NCBI RefSeq assembly: GCF_900119365.1
Contig: NZ_FPJO01000021.1
Coordinates: forward strand, 62,001-126,000
DNA: 64,000 nt
Direction of reading: 5' to 3'
DNA from: Streptomyces atratus
GTDB lineage: Bacteria > Actinomycetota > Actinomycetes > Streptomycetales > Streptomycetaceae
Part shown: positions 49,826 through 56,910 of the stretch, in pieces
Layout of the letters: each line of letters starts with the position of its first letter
Numbering within the stretch: position 1 is the stretch's first letter
Made by a program: the position numbers and the translations under genes
The notes under the pieces: generated by a model
What the model saw: only the letters and a program-made list of their open reading frames with translations
What the model was told of the DNA's origin: nothing
Database searches by the model: none

Positions 49826-50473
49826 TCAGCTCCCGGACAGCAGCGACGGCAGCTTGCGCATGTCGTCGAAGACCACGGTGTCCGGGCCTTCCAGCCAGTG
49901 CGCCGGAGTCAGCCCGCCCGCGAAGCCGAATGCCCGCATCCCGGCCGAACGGGCGGCCTGCACACCGTACTTGCTGTCCTCGACGACCGCACAGGCGGCG
50001 GGGTCGACCCCCATCCGCCGGGCCGCGTGAAGAAAGAGATCGGGGGCGGGCTTTCCGCGTGCGACCTCGGTGGCGCTGAAGATGCGTCCCTCGAAGTGCG
50101 CGTAGAGCCCGGTGTGGCCCAGGGTGTGGCGCATCTTGTCGTGGCTGCCGCTGGACGCCACGCAGGCGGGGAGCGTGAGGGCGGCCAGCGCTTCGTGGAT
50201 CCCGTCCACCGCGACGAGTTCGGTCTCGACCGCGTCGCGGTGGAGGTCCTCGAAGCGCTGCTGCCAGGCGGCGGAAGCGCCGGGCAGCCGGGCATCGACC
50301 AGCTCGCCGATGGACTTGTTCGACCGCCCCACGAACTTCTCGACGACCTCCTCCGCCGTCAGCGGCCACCCGAGCTCGGCGCCCACCTGGACCTGGATGC
50401 GTACGGCGATGCGCTCGCTGTCGACGAGTACGCCGTCGCAGTCGAATATGACGAGTTCAGGAGCAGTGATCAT
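49826..50473 (-). CDS. HAD-family phosphatase (beta-phosphoglucomutase-like)
   Basis: 215 residues. Catalytic IFDCDGVLVDSE, VASSGSHDKM (phosphate-binding Ser), GKPAPDLFLHAA (Lys) and VVEDSKYGVQAA (Asp) are intact; the cap domain type is that of beta-phosphoglucomutase-like phosphatases acting on small sugar phosphates. ATG at 50473 overlaps the stop of the upstream HTH gene (ATGA), so it is co-translated with it. Confidence 0.88.
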   Translation of the reverse strand: MITAPELVIFDCDGVLVDSERIAVRIQVQVGAELGWPLTAEEVVEKFVGRSNKSIGELVDARLPGASAAWQQRFEDLHRDAVETELVAVDGIHEALAALTLPACVASSGSHDKMRHTLGHTGLYAHFEGRIFSATEVARGKPAPDLFLHAARRMGVDPAACAVVEDSKYGVQAARSAGMRAFGFAGGLTPAHWLEGPDTVVFDDMRKLPSLLSGS

Positions 50474-51381
50474 CCGCTCAGGATAGGGAACGGGGCGTGC
50501 GGATCGTCGGCCGATTCTTCTCGGCAGTCGCGACAGTCGCCCGGGGTGGGGGAGCGGAAGGCCCGGTCGCAGCGGTCGCAGTTCTGGAGCAGGACCGTGG
50601 GGTGATCCGGGGTCGGCGGGGGCGGGAGGAGAGCGGTGAGCCGGTACCGGAGCAGCTTGGCGGGGCGCTTGAGGGGCTGGGGCAGATCGTGGGTGAGAGC
50701 GTGCCGGAGGGCGGCGGGCGTGGCGCCGCGCTCGAACCAGGTGGCGGCGGCGGGGGCGAGGAGGACGACGTCCTTCTCCGTGAGGGTGATCTCGGCCGTG
50801 TGCCGGTGGAGATCGGTGAGCAGCGCGGTGGCGGCGCGGAGGTACTGGGGGAGCGGGTTGCGGGGCTGGGGGAGCGGCGGGGGTGGGGGTGGGGGTGTGG
50901 GCGTCGGTGGGGGCGGGGGTGCGGGCGTTGCGGCCACGGGGGCGGGTGCGGGTGCCTGGCGGCGTGGCTTGGGTGCCGGGGGCGGGGCCGGGGCCGGGTG
51001 GCGTTGCGCGGTGCCGGTCGGCTGATTGTAGGAGCAAGTACGCGTGACGACCCGGCCGTTGGGCAGCCGCTCGCGGGTACGGCTCAGGTAGCCGTGGGCC
51101 TCCAGTTCGCGTAACGCGGCGGCGATACGGGCCTCGCTGTCGGGGAAGCGTTCGGCGAGCTTCTTGATGCCGATGCGGGCGCCGCTGGGCAGTGACTGGA
51201 TGTACGTGGACAGTCCGATCGCCAGCAGGGACAGTTCGCGGTGCTGGGCGAGGTGGTTGCCGATGATCGTGAACCGGCTGGTCTGGCGGGTGTTGACGTG
51301 GAGGACGCCGGACACCGGCGAGCCGCCCTCGCGAACGGAGGGCGCGGAGCGTGCGGGCACGCTAACCTGCTGTGTATCCAT
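50470..51381 (-). CDS. Helix-turn-helix protein with Pro-rich linker and zinc-ribbon-like end
   Basis: 303 residues. N-terminal winged HTH (RFTIIGNHLAQHRELSLLAIGLSTYIQSLP, then IAAALRELEAHGYLSRTRERL), a Pro-rich linker (residues about 140-175), and a helical region ending with CDRCDRAFRSPTPGDCRDC, a CxxC...CxxC zinc-ribbon-like motif. ATG at 51381 with AGGAAG-like site upstream. This architecture is common in Streptomyces as replication/regulation-associated HTH proteins; exact role unknown. Confidence 0.75.
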   Translation of the reverse strand: MDTQQVSVPARSAPSVREGGSPVSGVLHVNTRQTSRFTIIGNHLAQHRELSLLAIGLSTYIQSLPSGARIGIKKLAERFPDSEARIAAALRELEAHGYLSRTRERLPNGRVVTRTCSYNQPTGTAQRHPAPAPPPAPKPRRQAPAPAPVAATPAPPPPPTPTPPPPPPPLPQPRNPLPQYLRAATALLTDLHRHTAEITLTEKDVVLLAPAAATWFERGATPAALRHALTHDLPQPLKRPAKLLRYRLTALLPPPPTPDHPTVLLQNCDRCDRAFRSPTPGDCRDCREESADDPHAPFPILSG

Positions 51382-51703
51382 CGGGAAGGTGCTTCTTCCT
51401 TGGTGGTCAGGCCCTCGTTCGGGATCTTCACTCCCGGCCGGGGGCCGACATGCGTTGGGGCTGTGTTGGCGTGAGCATATGCCCGCAAGCTGCCCCGAAA
51501 TCCAGCTGAGTTGGCCGATGTCACCCGTGCGAGTGACAGGTACCCGCAGGTTACAGAGACGGGTCGGGTTCGGTTTTTCGCACGTCCTCAAGACAAAGAC
51601 TTAAAAGCTTTTACGTCGCTGCCCACCACGTCCCGGCCAGCCGCGTCGCGGTCCACCGGGTCGCGGCTGTCACGACCCGGCGGACGCCCGCCGCACCAGG
51701 GCC
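51382..51703. other. 322-base gap, promoter of the HTH gene
   Basis: No gene seen. An A/T-rich segment at 51590-51620 (acaaagacttaaaagcttttacg) holds the palindrome AAAAGCTTTT and could be a promoter or terminator; the minus-strand HTH gene must start from this interval. Confidence 0.45.
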
Positions 51704-52009
51704 TCAGCCTTGCTGCGCGTACGAGACGAACGCCGCCCAGGCGCCGGGGGCGACGTCGAGTTGGGGCCCCTGGACGTTCTTGGAGTCACGGACGTGGACG
51801 GCGACGGCGCAACTCGCGACCTCGATGCAGTTGCCGCCTCCGCCGCTGCTGCGGCTGGACTTGCGCCAGTGGGCAGCGACCTCGATGCACTCGCCACCCT
51901 CGCCGCTGCTGTAACTGCTCTTGCGCCACTCGTAGGCGACCTCGATGCAGTTGCCGCCCTCGCCACTGCTGTAGCTGCTCTTGAACCAGTTCAGTTGCCC
52001 GATGCTCAT
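51704..52009 (-). CDS. DUF397 protein with triplicated CIEVA motif
   Basis: 101 residues. DUF397 proteins usually carry one W-x-KSS-x-SS-x-GG-x-CIEVA block. Here the block occurs three times in exact 20-residue steps (residues 8-27, 28-47 and 48-67), then the usual tail VHVRDSKNVQGPQLDVAPGAWAAFV. It is the small partner of Scr1-type HTH regulators. ATG at 52009 overlaps the regulator's stop (ATGA). The triplication looks recent. Confidence 0.87.
   Translation of the reverse strand: MSIGQLNWFKSSYSSGEGGNCIEVAYEWRKSSYSSGEGGECIEVAAHWRKSSRSSGGGGNCIEVASCAVAVHVRDSKNVQGPQLDVAPGAWAAFVSYAQQG
51809..51988. repeat. Three 60-base tandem units within the DUF397 gene
   Basis: Each unit encodes W-x-KSS-x-SS-x-GG-x-CIEVA-x-x. 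Units 1 and 2 are nearly identical; unit 3 has diverged (Gly for Glu, Arg for Tyr). Confidence 0.85.
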
Positions 52010-52863
52010 CGCTCTCCCAGCATCTTTTCGATCGCGGCCAAGGACTCCCCCGGAGTGAGAGCCACCGACTGCATAATTCCATAGCGGATGGCCAGCACCC
52101 GGACTTCTTCCGGCTCGGTGATGAGCCTCGGATACCCGTGAATCTCCAGGTAGGCGAGCTGCTGCTTCCCTTTGGGTGTGATCATGGTGAACGGGCCGTC
52201 GAGACTGGGCTGTTCGGTGCGGTCGAGCGGCACCATCTGGAGCTGCACCGTCCTGAGACGGCCGATGCGCAGGAGCGTCTGCAACTGCTCCCGATGCACA
52301 TCCCGGCCCCCGATGGGGCGCATCAGCACGCTCTCGTCCAGGATGAAGTGGAACGTTGGAAGAGGCCAGCGCTCGAAGACCCGCTGCCGGTCCATCCGGT
52401 CGGCCACGCGCTTCTCGATGGTCTCCTCGCTGAGCAGCGGGCGTCGCTGGGTGAAGATCGCCCGGGCGTACGCCTCGGTCTGGAGCAGCCCGGGCACGGC
52501 CTGGTTGTTGTAGTCGTAGAGCTGTGACGCGGCGGCTTCCAGGTTCGCGTAGCCGCGATACCACTCCGGATGCCGCGTACGCGCCTTCGCCAGCGCCTCC
52601 CGCACCTCCCCGATCGTCGCCCGAAGCAGGCCACCCGCACTGAGCACGTCATCCGCGAGTTCGAGAAACTCCGGCTGAGGCGTCCGTACCCCTCGCTCCA
52701 TCGCCGAGATCAGGTCCTCCCCGCAGTGTGTCGCGAGGCCCAATTCCTTCTGGCTCATGCCCGCGCGCTCGCGCAGCACCTTGATCATTTTACCGAGCGC
52801 CCTGAAGAGGTGCGCCGTTCCGTCCGATTCGGCCGGCCGCTCGGGCCGCACTTCCTTCTCCAT
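52006..52863 (-). CDS. Scr1-type XRE regulator with DUF5753 domain
   Basis: 285 residues. XRE HTH (LGKMIKVLRERAGMSQKELGLATHCGEDLISAMERGVRTP) followed by the DUF5753 domain (YDYNNQAVPGLLQTEAYARAIF, EQLQTLLRIGRLRTVQLQMVPL, PFTMIT). With the following DUF397 gene and the divergent ATPase gene it forms the triad typical of Streptomyces developmental control loci. ATG at 52863 is preferred; an in-frame GTG at 52896 adds 11 residues. Confidence 0.9.
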   Translation of the reverse strand: MEKEVRPERPAESDGTAHLFRALGKMIKVLRERAGMSQKELGLATHCGEDLISAMERGVRTPQPEFLELADDVLSAGGLLRATIGEVREALAKARTRHPEWYRGYANLEAAASQLYDYNNQAVPGLLQTEAYARAIFTQRRPLLSEETIEKRVADRMDRQRVFERWPLPTFHFILDESVLMRPIGGRDVHREQLQTLLRIGRLRTVQLQMVPLDRTEQPSLDGPFTMITPKGKQQLAYLEIHGYPRLITEPEEVRVLAIRYGIMQSVALTPGESLAAIEKMLGER

Positions 52864-52979
52864 GTGTCCCGCACCGCTCTCTGTCCACCCGGTCACGGCC
52901 GACGCCCCGTACCTCGGGCCGGGAGAGCCCGTACGGATACGGGGAGTCGTGATGTCGTTACTGGTCAGAGTACGAGTCA

Positions 52980-53510
52980 GTGCACACGCTGAGTCACATG
53001 AACGCCGAAATCACCCTTGTGGGCGCCGAGTTCGTCCAACGCTTCAGCGCCACCCGTCGGGGCGCGCGGCTCGCCCGTCGGCTTGCTGTGCACCAACTCG
53101 ACGCGTGGGGCGTCCCGTACGGGAGCGAGCTCTCCGGGGACGTCGCGTTGATCGTGTCCGAGCTTGCGGCCAACGCGGTGCTGCACGGGCTCGTGCCGGG
53201 GCGGGACTTCGAGCTGAGGCTCGTCGCTCTCGCGGGCACCCTCCGTATCGAGGTGTCGGACGCGAGAGGGGAACGGGAGCCGGAGGTGAGGCCCTCCCGC
53301 CCCGGCGCGGAATCGGGGTTCGGCCTGCACCTGGTCGGGGCGCTGGCGACGTCGTGGGGCGTGAAGGACCGGGTCGTCGGCAAGACGGTCTGGGCGGAGC
53401 TGTCGTGCCCGCAGGACCGCTGCGCCACCCAGGCCGGAGGCATGGTGCCACCAGCAAACGAGGGTGTGTGCTCCGTGTATTTGTCCGAATCCCGCTCTAC
53501 TGGCATCTGA
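52980..53510 (+). CDS. Anti-sigma-type histidine-kinase-like ATPase (RsbW/SpoIIAB type)
   Basis: 176 residues. HATPase_c fold: LIVSELAANAVLHG (N-box), LRIEVSDARGE (G1-like), GFGLHLVGALATSWGV (G2-like). Such proteins bind anti-anti-sigma partners or control sigma factors. GTG at 52980 or ATG at 52998 could start it. Divergent from the Scr1-type regulator. Confidence 0.85.
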   Translation: MHTLSHMNAEITLVGAEFVQRFSATRRGARLARRLAVHQLDAWGVPYGSELSGDVALIVSELAANAVLHGLVPGRDFELRLVALAGTLRIEVSDARGEREPEVRPSRPGAESGFGLHLVGALATSWGVKDRVVGKTVWAELSCPQDRCATQAGGMVPPANEGVCSVYLSESRSTGI

Positions 53511-53574
53511 TGGGCGCGGGTTAACTCGAACCTTCGCCCGGAGCTGGGCGGGGGCGGCTGAGAGGAGAGCGTAG

Positions 53575-53751
53575 ATGGCAGACAAGGCGTCCACACAGGG
53601 AGCGGGGACCAACGCCGCGCTTCTGATCGCTGTGGAGGAGCTGGCGACCGCGCACGACCGCAGCGAGTCCGAACGGTCCGACGTCACCAGCTCGCAGAAC
53701 AGCGCGGGCGATGACGATCCTGCTGGCTTATTCCGTGCCCAGCGGGGCTGA
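53575..53751 (+). CDS. 58-residue protein with a TTA codon
   Basis: ATG at 53575 with GAGAGGAGAG upstream. Product starts MADKASTQGAGTNAALLIAV and ends DDPAGLFRAQRG. Codon 52 is TTA (53728-53730), the codon read by bldA tRNA in Streptomyces, so synthesis may be delayed to late growth. It lies 64 bases behind the anti-sigma-type ATPase gene and may share its transcript. Family unknown. Confidence 0.5.
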   Translation: MADKASTQGAGTNAALLIAVEELATAHDRSESERSDVTSSQNSAGDDDPAGLFRAQRG

Positions 53752-53864
53752 CGGCTCGTTGGGCAGGACAGCAGCGGCCGTCTTGGCGTTCCCGGTCGCG
53801 GGTGGGGTTACGAGGTCGACGACCAGGTGGCCCAGGAGTACCGCCAGCTCCTCCAGGCCCGCCG

Positions 53865-54704
53865 TCAGCCCGTCCGAAGTTCCTCCACCGCCCGCTCCGC
53901 CGTCTCCCGGGCGGCCCCCAGACGGGGGTCGTCCGGGTCGGCGTAGGGGCCGAGGATCTTCGCGGCGACGAACAGCGTCATCAGCCTGCCGTCCCGGGTA
54001 TCCAGATCGTCACGCCGCTCGCTGCGGACGCGGTCGGCCAGAGCCGGGACGGCGAGGGAGGCGCCCCACAGATTCGCCGCGTCCAGGCCGCGCGGGGCCA
54101 TTCCCCAGTCCTCCCAGTCGAACGCGCAGAACACCGGCCCCGTCATATTCGCCCAGTTGAAATCCGCATGGGCCGGACGCTGTTCGACCACGACTGTATC
54201 GACGCCGGGGAAGACGCTGTGGATCGTTCCTGCGACCAGTTCCTGCGTGAGGGTCTCGGTATCCGGCGTCGCGATCCGGTTGGTGTGCTGCGCGGCGAGG
54301 GCATCCAGGGAGGCATTCATCGCGGCCCACCACTCCTCGGACAGTTGCGGATCCTCCGCCACCACGGCGCTGCCCACCGGCGTCCCGGGCAGCAGCTCCG
54401 TCTCGTCCGCCCGCCACATCACCGGCTCCGCCTCGTCCCGCCACGCGACCCCGGCGAACCAGGCCGGCTTGGCGATCCCGCGCAGGGCCTCCGCGGACGC
54501 GGTGCCGTCCCCACCCTGAACCCCGATCCGGTCGAGCCCCCGTCGCTCGATACGCACCCACGTACCACGGTCCGTGCGCGCCCCCACAGACCGACGCTTG
54601 CGCACCACAGTCTCGTGCTCCAGGCGCACCCCCAGCGACCGCTCCATACGGTCCAGTACGGCTTCCACAGGCTCTTTCCGCAGATCCACCGAACGCAGCG
54701 TCAT
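53865..54704 (-). CDS. APH-like phosphotransferase
   Basis: 279 residues. Catalytic AHADFNWANMTG (His-Ala-Asp, Asn) near residue 180 and metal-binding FDWEDWGMAPRGLD near residue 195 are intact, but the nucleotide-binding N-terminal lobe is short and diverged. ATG at 54704. Monocistronic. Acts on an unknown hydroxyl substrate, if active. Confidence 0.75.
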   Translation of the reverse strand: MTLRSVDLRKEPVEAVLDRMERSLGVRLEHETVVRKRRSVGARTDRGTWVRIERRGLDRIGVQGGDGTASAEALRGIAKPAWFAGVAWRDEAEPVMWRADETELLPGTPVGSAVVAEDPQLSEEWWAAMNASLDALAAQHTNRIATPDTETLTQELVAGTIHSVFPGVDTVVVEQRPAHADFNWANMTGPVFCAFDWEDWGMAPRGLDAANLWGASLAVPALADRVRSERRDDLDTRDGRLMTLFVAAKILGPYADPDDPRLGAARETAERAVEELRTG

Positions 54705-55021
54705 GCGCCCGAACGTACCAAGCCCCGGTCACAGCGCGCCGAGTCCGACACAGCCCTGCTCTGCGGACGGCTCACGCCGCAGCATCCACCCCGGACCGCA
54801 TGGCCGGGGAAGTCCTGGCGTGTGTCAACCCCGTTCGAGGCCGAGTCGTGCACGGACCTGGTCATGCGGGACGGTTTCCGGAGTGCCTGTGGCCCGGCGG
54901 GCCCGGTACTGGGCGAGAGCCGGCGCATCCAGCTTGACCGAGAACAGCCGGGAGCAACCGAGGTCACCGGCCAGGAGCCTCCTGCACGCGAGCCCGCTGA
55001 CCGACGCTTCCGGCCCGCGCT
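54705..55021. other. 317-base gap with an antitoxin-like minus-strand tail
   Basis: No full gene seen. On the minus strand, 54825-54950 encodes SVKLDAPALAQYRARRATGTPETVPHDQVRARLGLERG, which resembles the end of small antitoxin-type proteins (ETVPHxxVRARLGL), but no start or ribosome site fits. Could be a remnant or a small gene with an unusual start. Confidence 0.3.
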
Positions 55022-55825
55022 CTACTCCCAGGTCGCGGTGTCGGGGTCGATGCCGTGGGCGCGCGCTTCGGCGTCGACGATTCGACGGAACCACGTGGCA
55101 AGACCGGCGCGGATGCCGTCGTAGTGGGCGGCGAATGCCGGATCGGCCTCGTACATGCGGCCGAGACAGACCTGCATCTGCCTGGTGAGGGGAAAGTACG
55201 AGGCGAAGACTTCGCGGTGGCGTTCGACGAGTTGACCGGCTTCCGGGCTGCCGGGTGTGACGCCGGCGTCCATCGCATCGGCGAGGGCGCGGTCGAGGGC
55301 GGCGACGGAGTCGGCGATGGCCTGCCATTCCTCCGGGCCACGGGATGCGGAGCGTTCGGCGTACTGCCGCCATTGCGTCGTGTCTCCCCAGCGCTGACGG
55401 GCTCGGGCGGGCCCGTCCGGGTCCCACTGGGGGCCGAAGATCGCGGCCTGCTGCTCCGCGGTCAGCAACAGGCCGCGCTCGTGGGCGTCGATCATCCGGT
55501 CCAGTCCGGCGCCGAGCTGCTGGAGGCGGTCGATCCGTTCCGCGACCTGGGTGCGCTGCGCGCGCAGTGCGCCGGGTACGTCCGTAGCCGAGTCGTCCAG
55601 GACGGCCCGAATCCTGTCCAGGCCGAGACCGATCTCGCGGTAGATGACGATGCGGTGCAGGCGTTCCAGGTCACCGGCGGTGTAGAGCCGGTATCCGGCA
55701 GCCGTGCGCAGCGACGGTCGCGCGAGACCGATCTCGTCCCAGTGGTGCAGCGCGCGGACCGTCACGCCCAGGCGCGTCGAGACCTGACCGACGGGCAGGC
55801 CGTCGGCGTCAGTGGCATCAGGCAT
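55022..55825 (-). CDS. MerR-family regulator with TipAS-like drug-sensing domain
   Basis: 267 residues. MerR winged HTH (LPVGQVSTRLGVTVRALHHWDEIGLARPSLRTAAGYRLYTAGDLERL), the coiled coil (RTQVAERIDRLQQLGAGLDRM) and a C-terminal antibiotic-recognition part (FGPQWDPDGPARARQRWGDT, FASYFPLTRQMQVCLGRMYEADPAFAAHYD) like TipA. TipA family members bind thiopeptides and activate efflux or sequestration genes. It overlaps the end of the VOC gene upstream by 8 bases. Confidence 0.9.
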   Translation of the reverse strand: MPDATDADGLPVGQVSTRLGVTVRALHHWDEIGLARPSLRTAAGYRLYTAGDLERLHRIVIYREIGLGLDRIRAVLDDSATDVPGALRAQRTQVAERIDRLQQLGAGLDRMIDAHERGLLLTAEQQAAIFGPQWDPDGPARARQRWGDTTQWRQYAERSASRGPEEWQAIADSVAALDRALADAMDAGVTPGSPEAGQLVERHREVFASYFPLTRQMQVCLGRMYEADPAFAAHYDGIRAGLATWFRRIVDAEARAHGIDPDTATWE

Positions 55826-56354
55826 GCTCCTGATTGTCGCTGCGACCGGCGCCCGGTGGGGTGATGCCGATGGCCTCAAGGTTCCGCGCCTCCTGACTGG
55901 CCGGATCAAAGGGCTTCGCCGCAGTGAGAACGATCCGTGCGTTCTCGGGGGTGACCACCTCCACATCGCGGGTGTTCCAGGGAGTGTCCCGTGGACCGTC
56001 GACCGAGTCCGGGCGCAGCGCACGACAGGCCTCCACAAGGGAATCGACCTGGCTGAGCACGCACGAGAAACTGAGGCTCATCGCCGGCGCCTGCTCCGGA
56101 ACGCTCGCCGCCTGGAGAAGGAGTACGTCCTGGAACGCCCACCGGCGCAGATGCACGAGCGTGCCGGGGATGCTGAACAGCTCGAAGAACCCGAGCCCAC
56201 GAATCCAGAAGTCCACCGACGCCGCCAGATCGGTCGTGGGGATCGTCGCGAACGCGGGCATTCCATAGATGCCACGGAACAGCTCCGGCGGAACCGCATC
56301 CGGGCCGGGGGTGGGCACGGGACTCATCTCGAACGCGTTGAAGTGGTCGCTCAT
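55818..56354 (-). CDS. VOC-family (glyoxalase/bleomycin-resistance fold) protein
   Basis: 178 residues. ATIPTTDLAASVDFWIRGLGFFELFSIPG and DVEVVTPENARIVLTAAKPF are the two beta-alpha-beta halves of the vicinal-oxygen-chelate fold. Members bind drugs (bleomycin, thiocoraline) or catalyse dioxygenase/isomerase steps. ATG at 56354 with GGAGGGTGG upstream. First gene of a VOC-MerR operon. Confidence 0.82.
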   Translation of the reverse strand: MSDHFNAFEMSPVPTPGPDAVPPELFRGIYGMPAFATIPTTDLAASVDFWIRGLGFFELFSIPGTLVHLRRWAFQDVLLLQAASVPEQAPAMSLSFSCVLSQVDSLVEACRALRPDSVDGPRDTPWNTRDVEVVTPENARIVLTAAKPFDPASQEARNLEAIGITPPGAGRSDNQEHA

Positions 56355-56370
56355 GCACGCCACCCTCCGG

Positions 56371-56387
56371 CCTCACGCAACGTGAGG
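56371..56387. promoter_or_regulatory. MerR-type operator for the VOC-MerR operon
   Basis: CCTCACG-CAA-CGTGAGG, just upstream of the VOC gene. On the minus strand it directly follows TTGACC (a -35 box), i.e. TTGACCCTCACGTTGCGTGAGG, the classical layout of MerR-controlled promoters with the dyad in a long spacer. Confidence 0.8.
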
Positions 56388-56467
56388 GTCAAGCCGAAGT
56401 CCGAAGTGCCCGCGCGGACGGGGCGGCGCAGGGGAACTCACCCACTCGCCAAAGGCGTTGGGCATAC

Positions 56468-56800
56468 ATGCTGATGCTGTCGAGCCTGCTTGTCATGGCT
56501 GTGCTGGTGATGGTGCCGTTCATGCTGGCGTCGGCCCGCTACGCGGTGATCCGTACGGGCCATCCCGCCTGGCTGGGCCGCGTCCTGGCCGGCCGCACTC
56601 CGCGCGAGGGGCTCGGCGTCGGGGCCTCGGTCGCCGACGAGCTGCACGCGTTCCTGAACTCGGCCAAACGCGTGCAGATCGAGCACCGGGTGGAGGAGCA
56701 GGTTCTCAAGGACGACACGCTGGACGGCGCACCGCCGCGCATGGGCGTCGATCTGGACGCCGGTACGGCCGTGATCCGGGCTGAGGGTCCGGCGGCCTGA
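56468..56800 (+). CDS. DUF6191 small membrane protein
   Basis: 110 residues. One N-terminal membrane helix (MLMLSSLLVMAVLVMVPFML), then VADELHAFLNSAKRVQIEHRVEEQVLKDD and GAPPRMGVDLDAGTAVIR, the DUF6191 pattern common in Streptomyces. ATG at 56468 after an A/T-poor leader without a clear ribosome site. Function unknown. Confidence 0.8.
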   Translation: MLMLSSLLVMAVLVMVPFMLASARYAVIRTGHPAWLGRVLAGRTPREGLGVGASVADELHAFLNSAKRVQIEHRVEEQVLKDDTLDGAPPRMGVDLDAGTAVIRAEGPAA

Positions 56801-56910
56801 GCAGCTCGCCCCCGGTGGGCACATGGCTCGGCCAGTTCGCCGGAGCTGCCCGAGCTCCGGGGGCAGATGCCCTGGTCCGGGGCGCGGGCCTCGCTCGTAT
56901 GCTCGGGTTC

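Noticed and set aside
49826..51037. 403-codon frame extending the HAD gene upstream
   Set aside because: The extension is the antisense/out-of-frame reading of the HTH gene's Pro-rich linker; the HAD motif begins 5 codons after the ATG at 50473.
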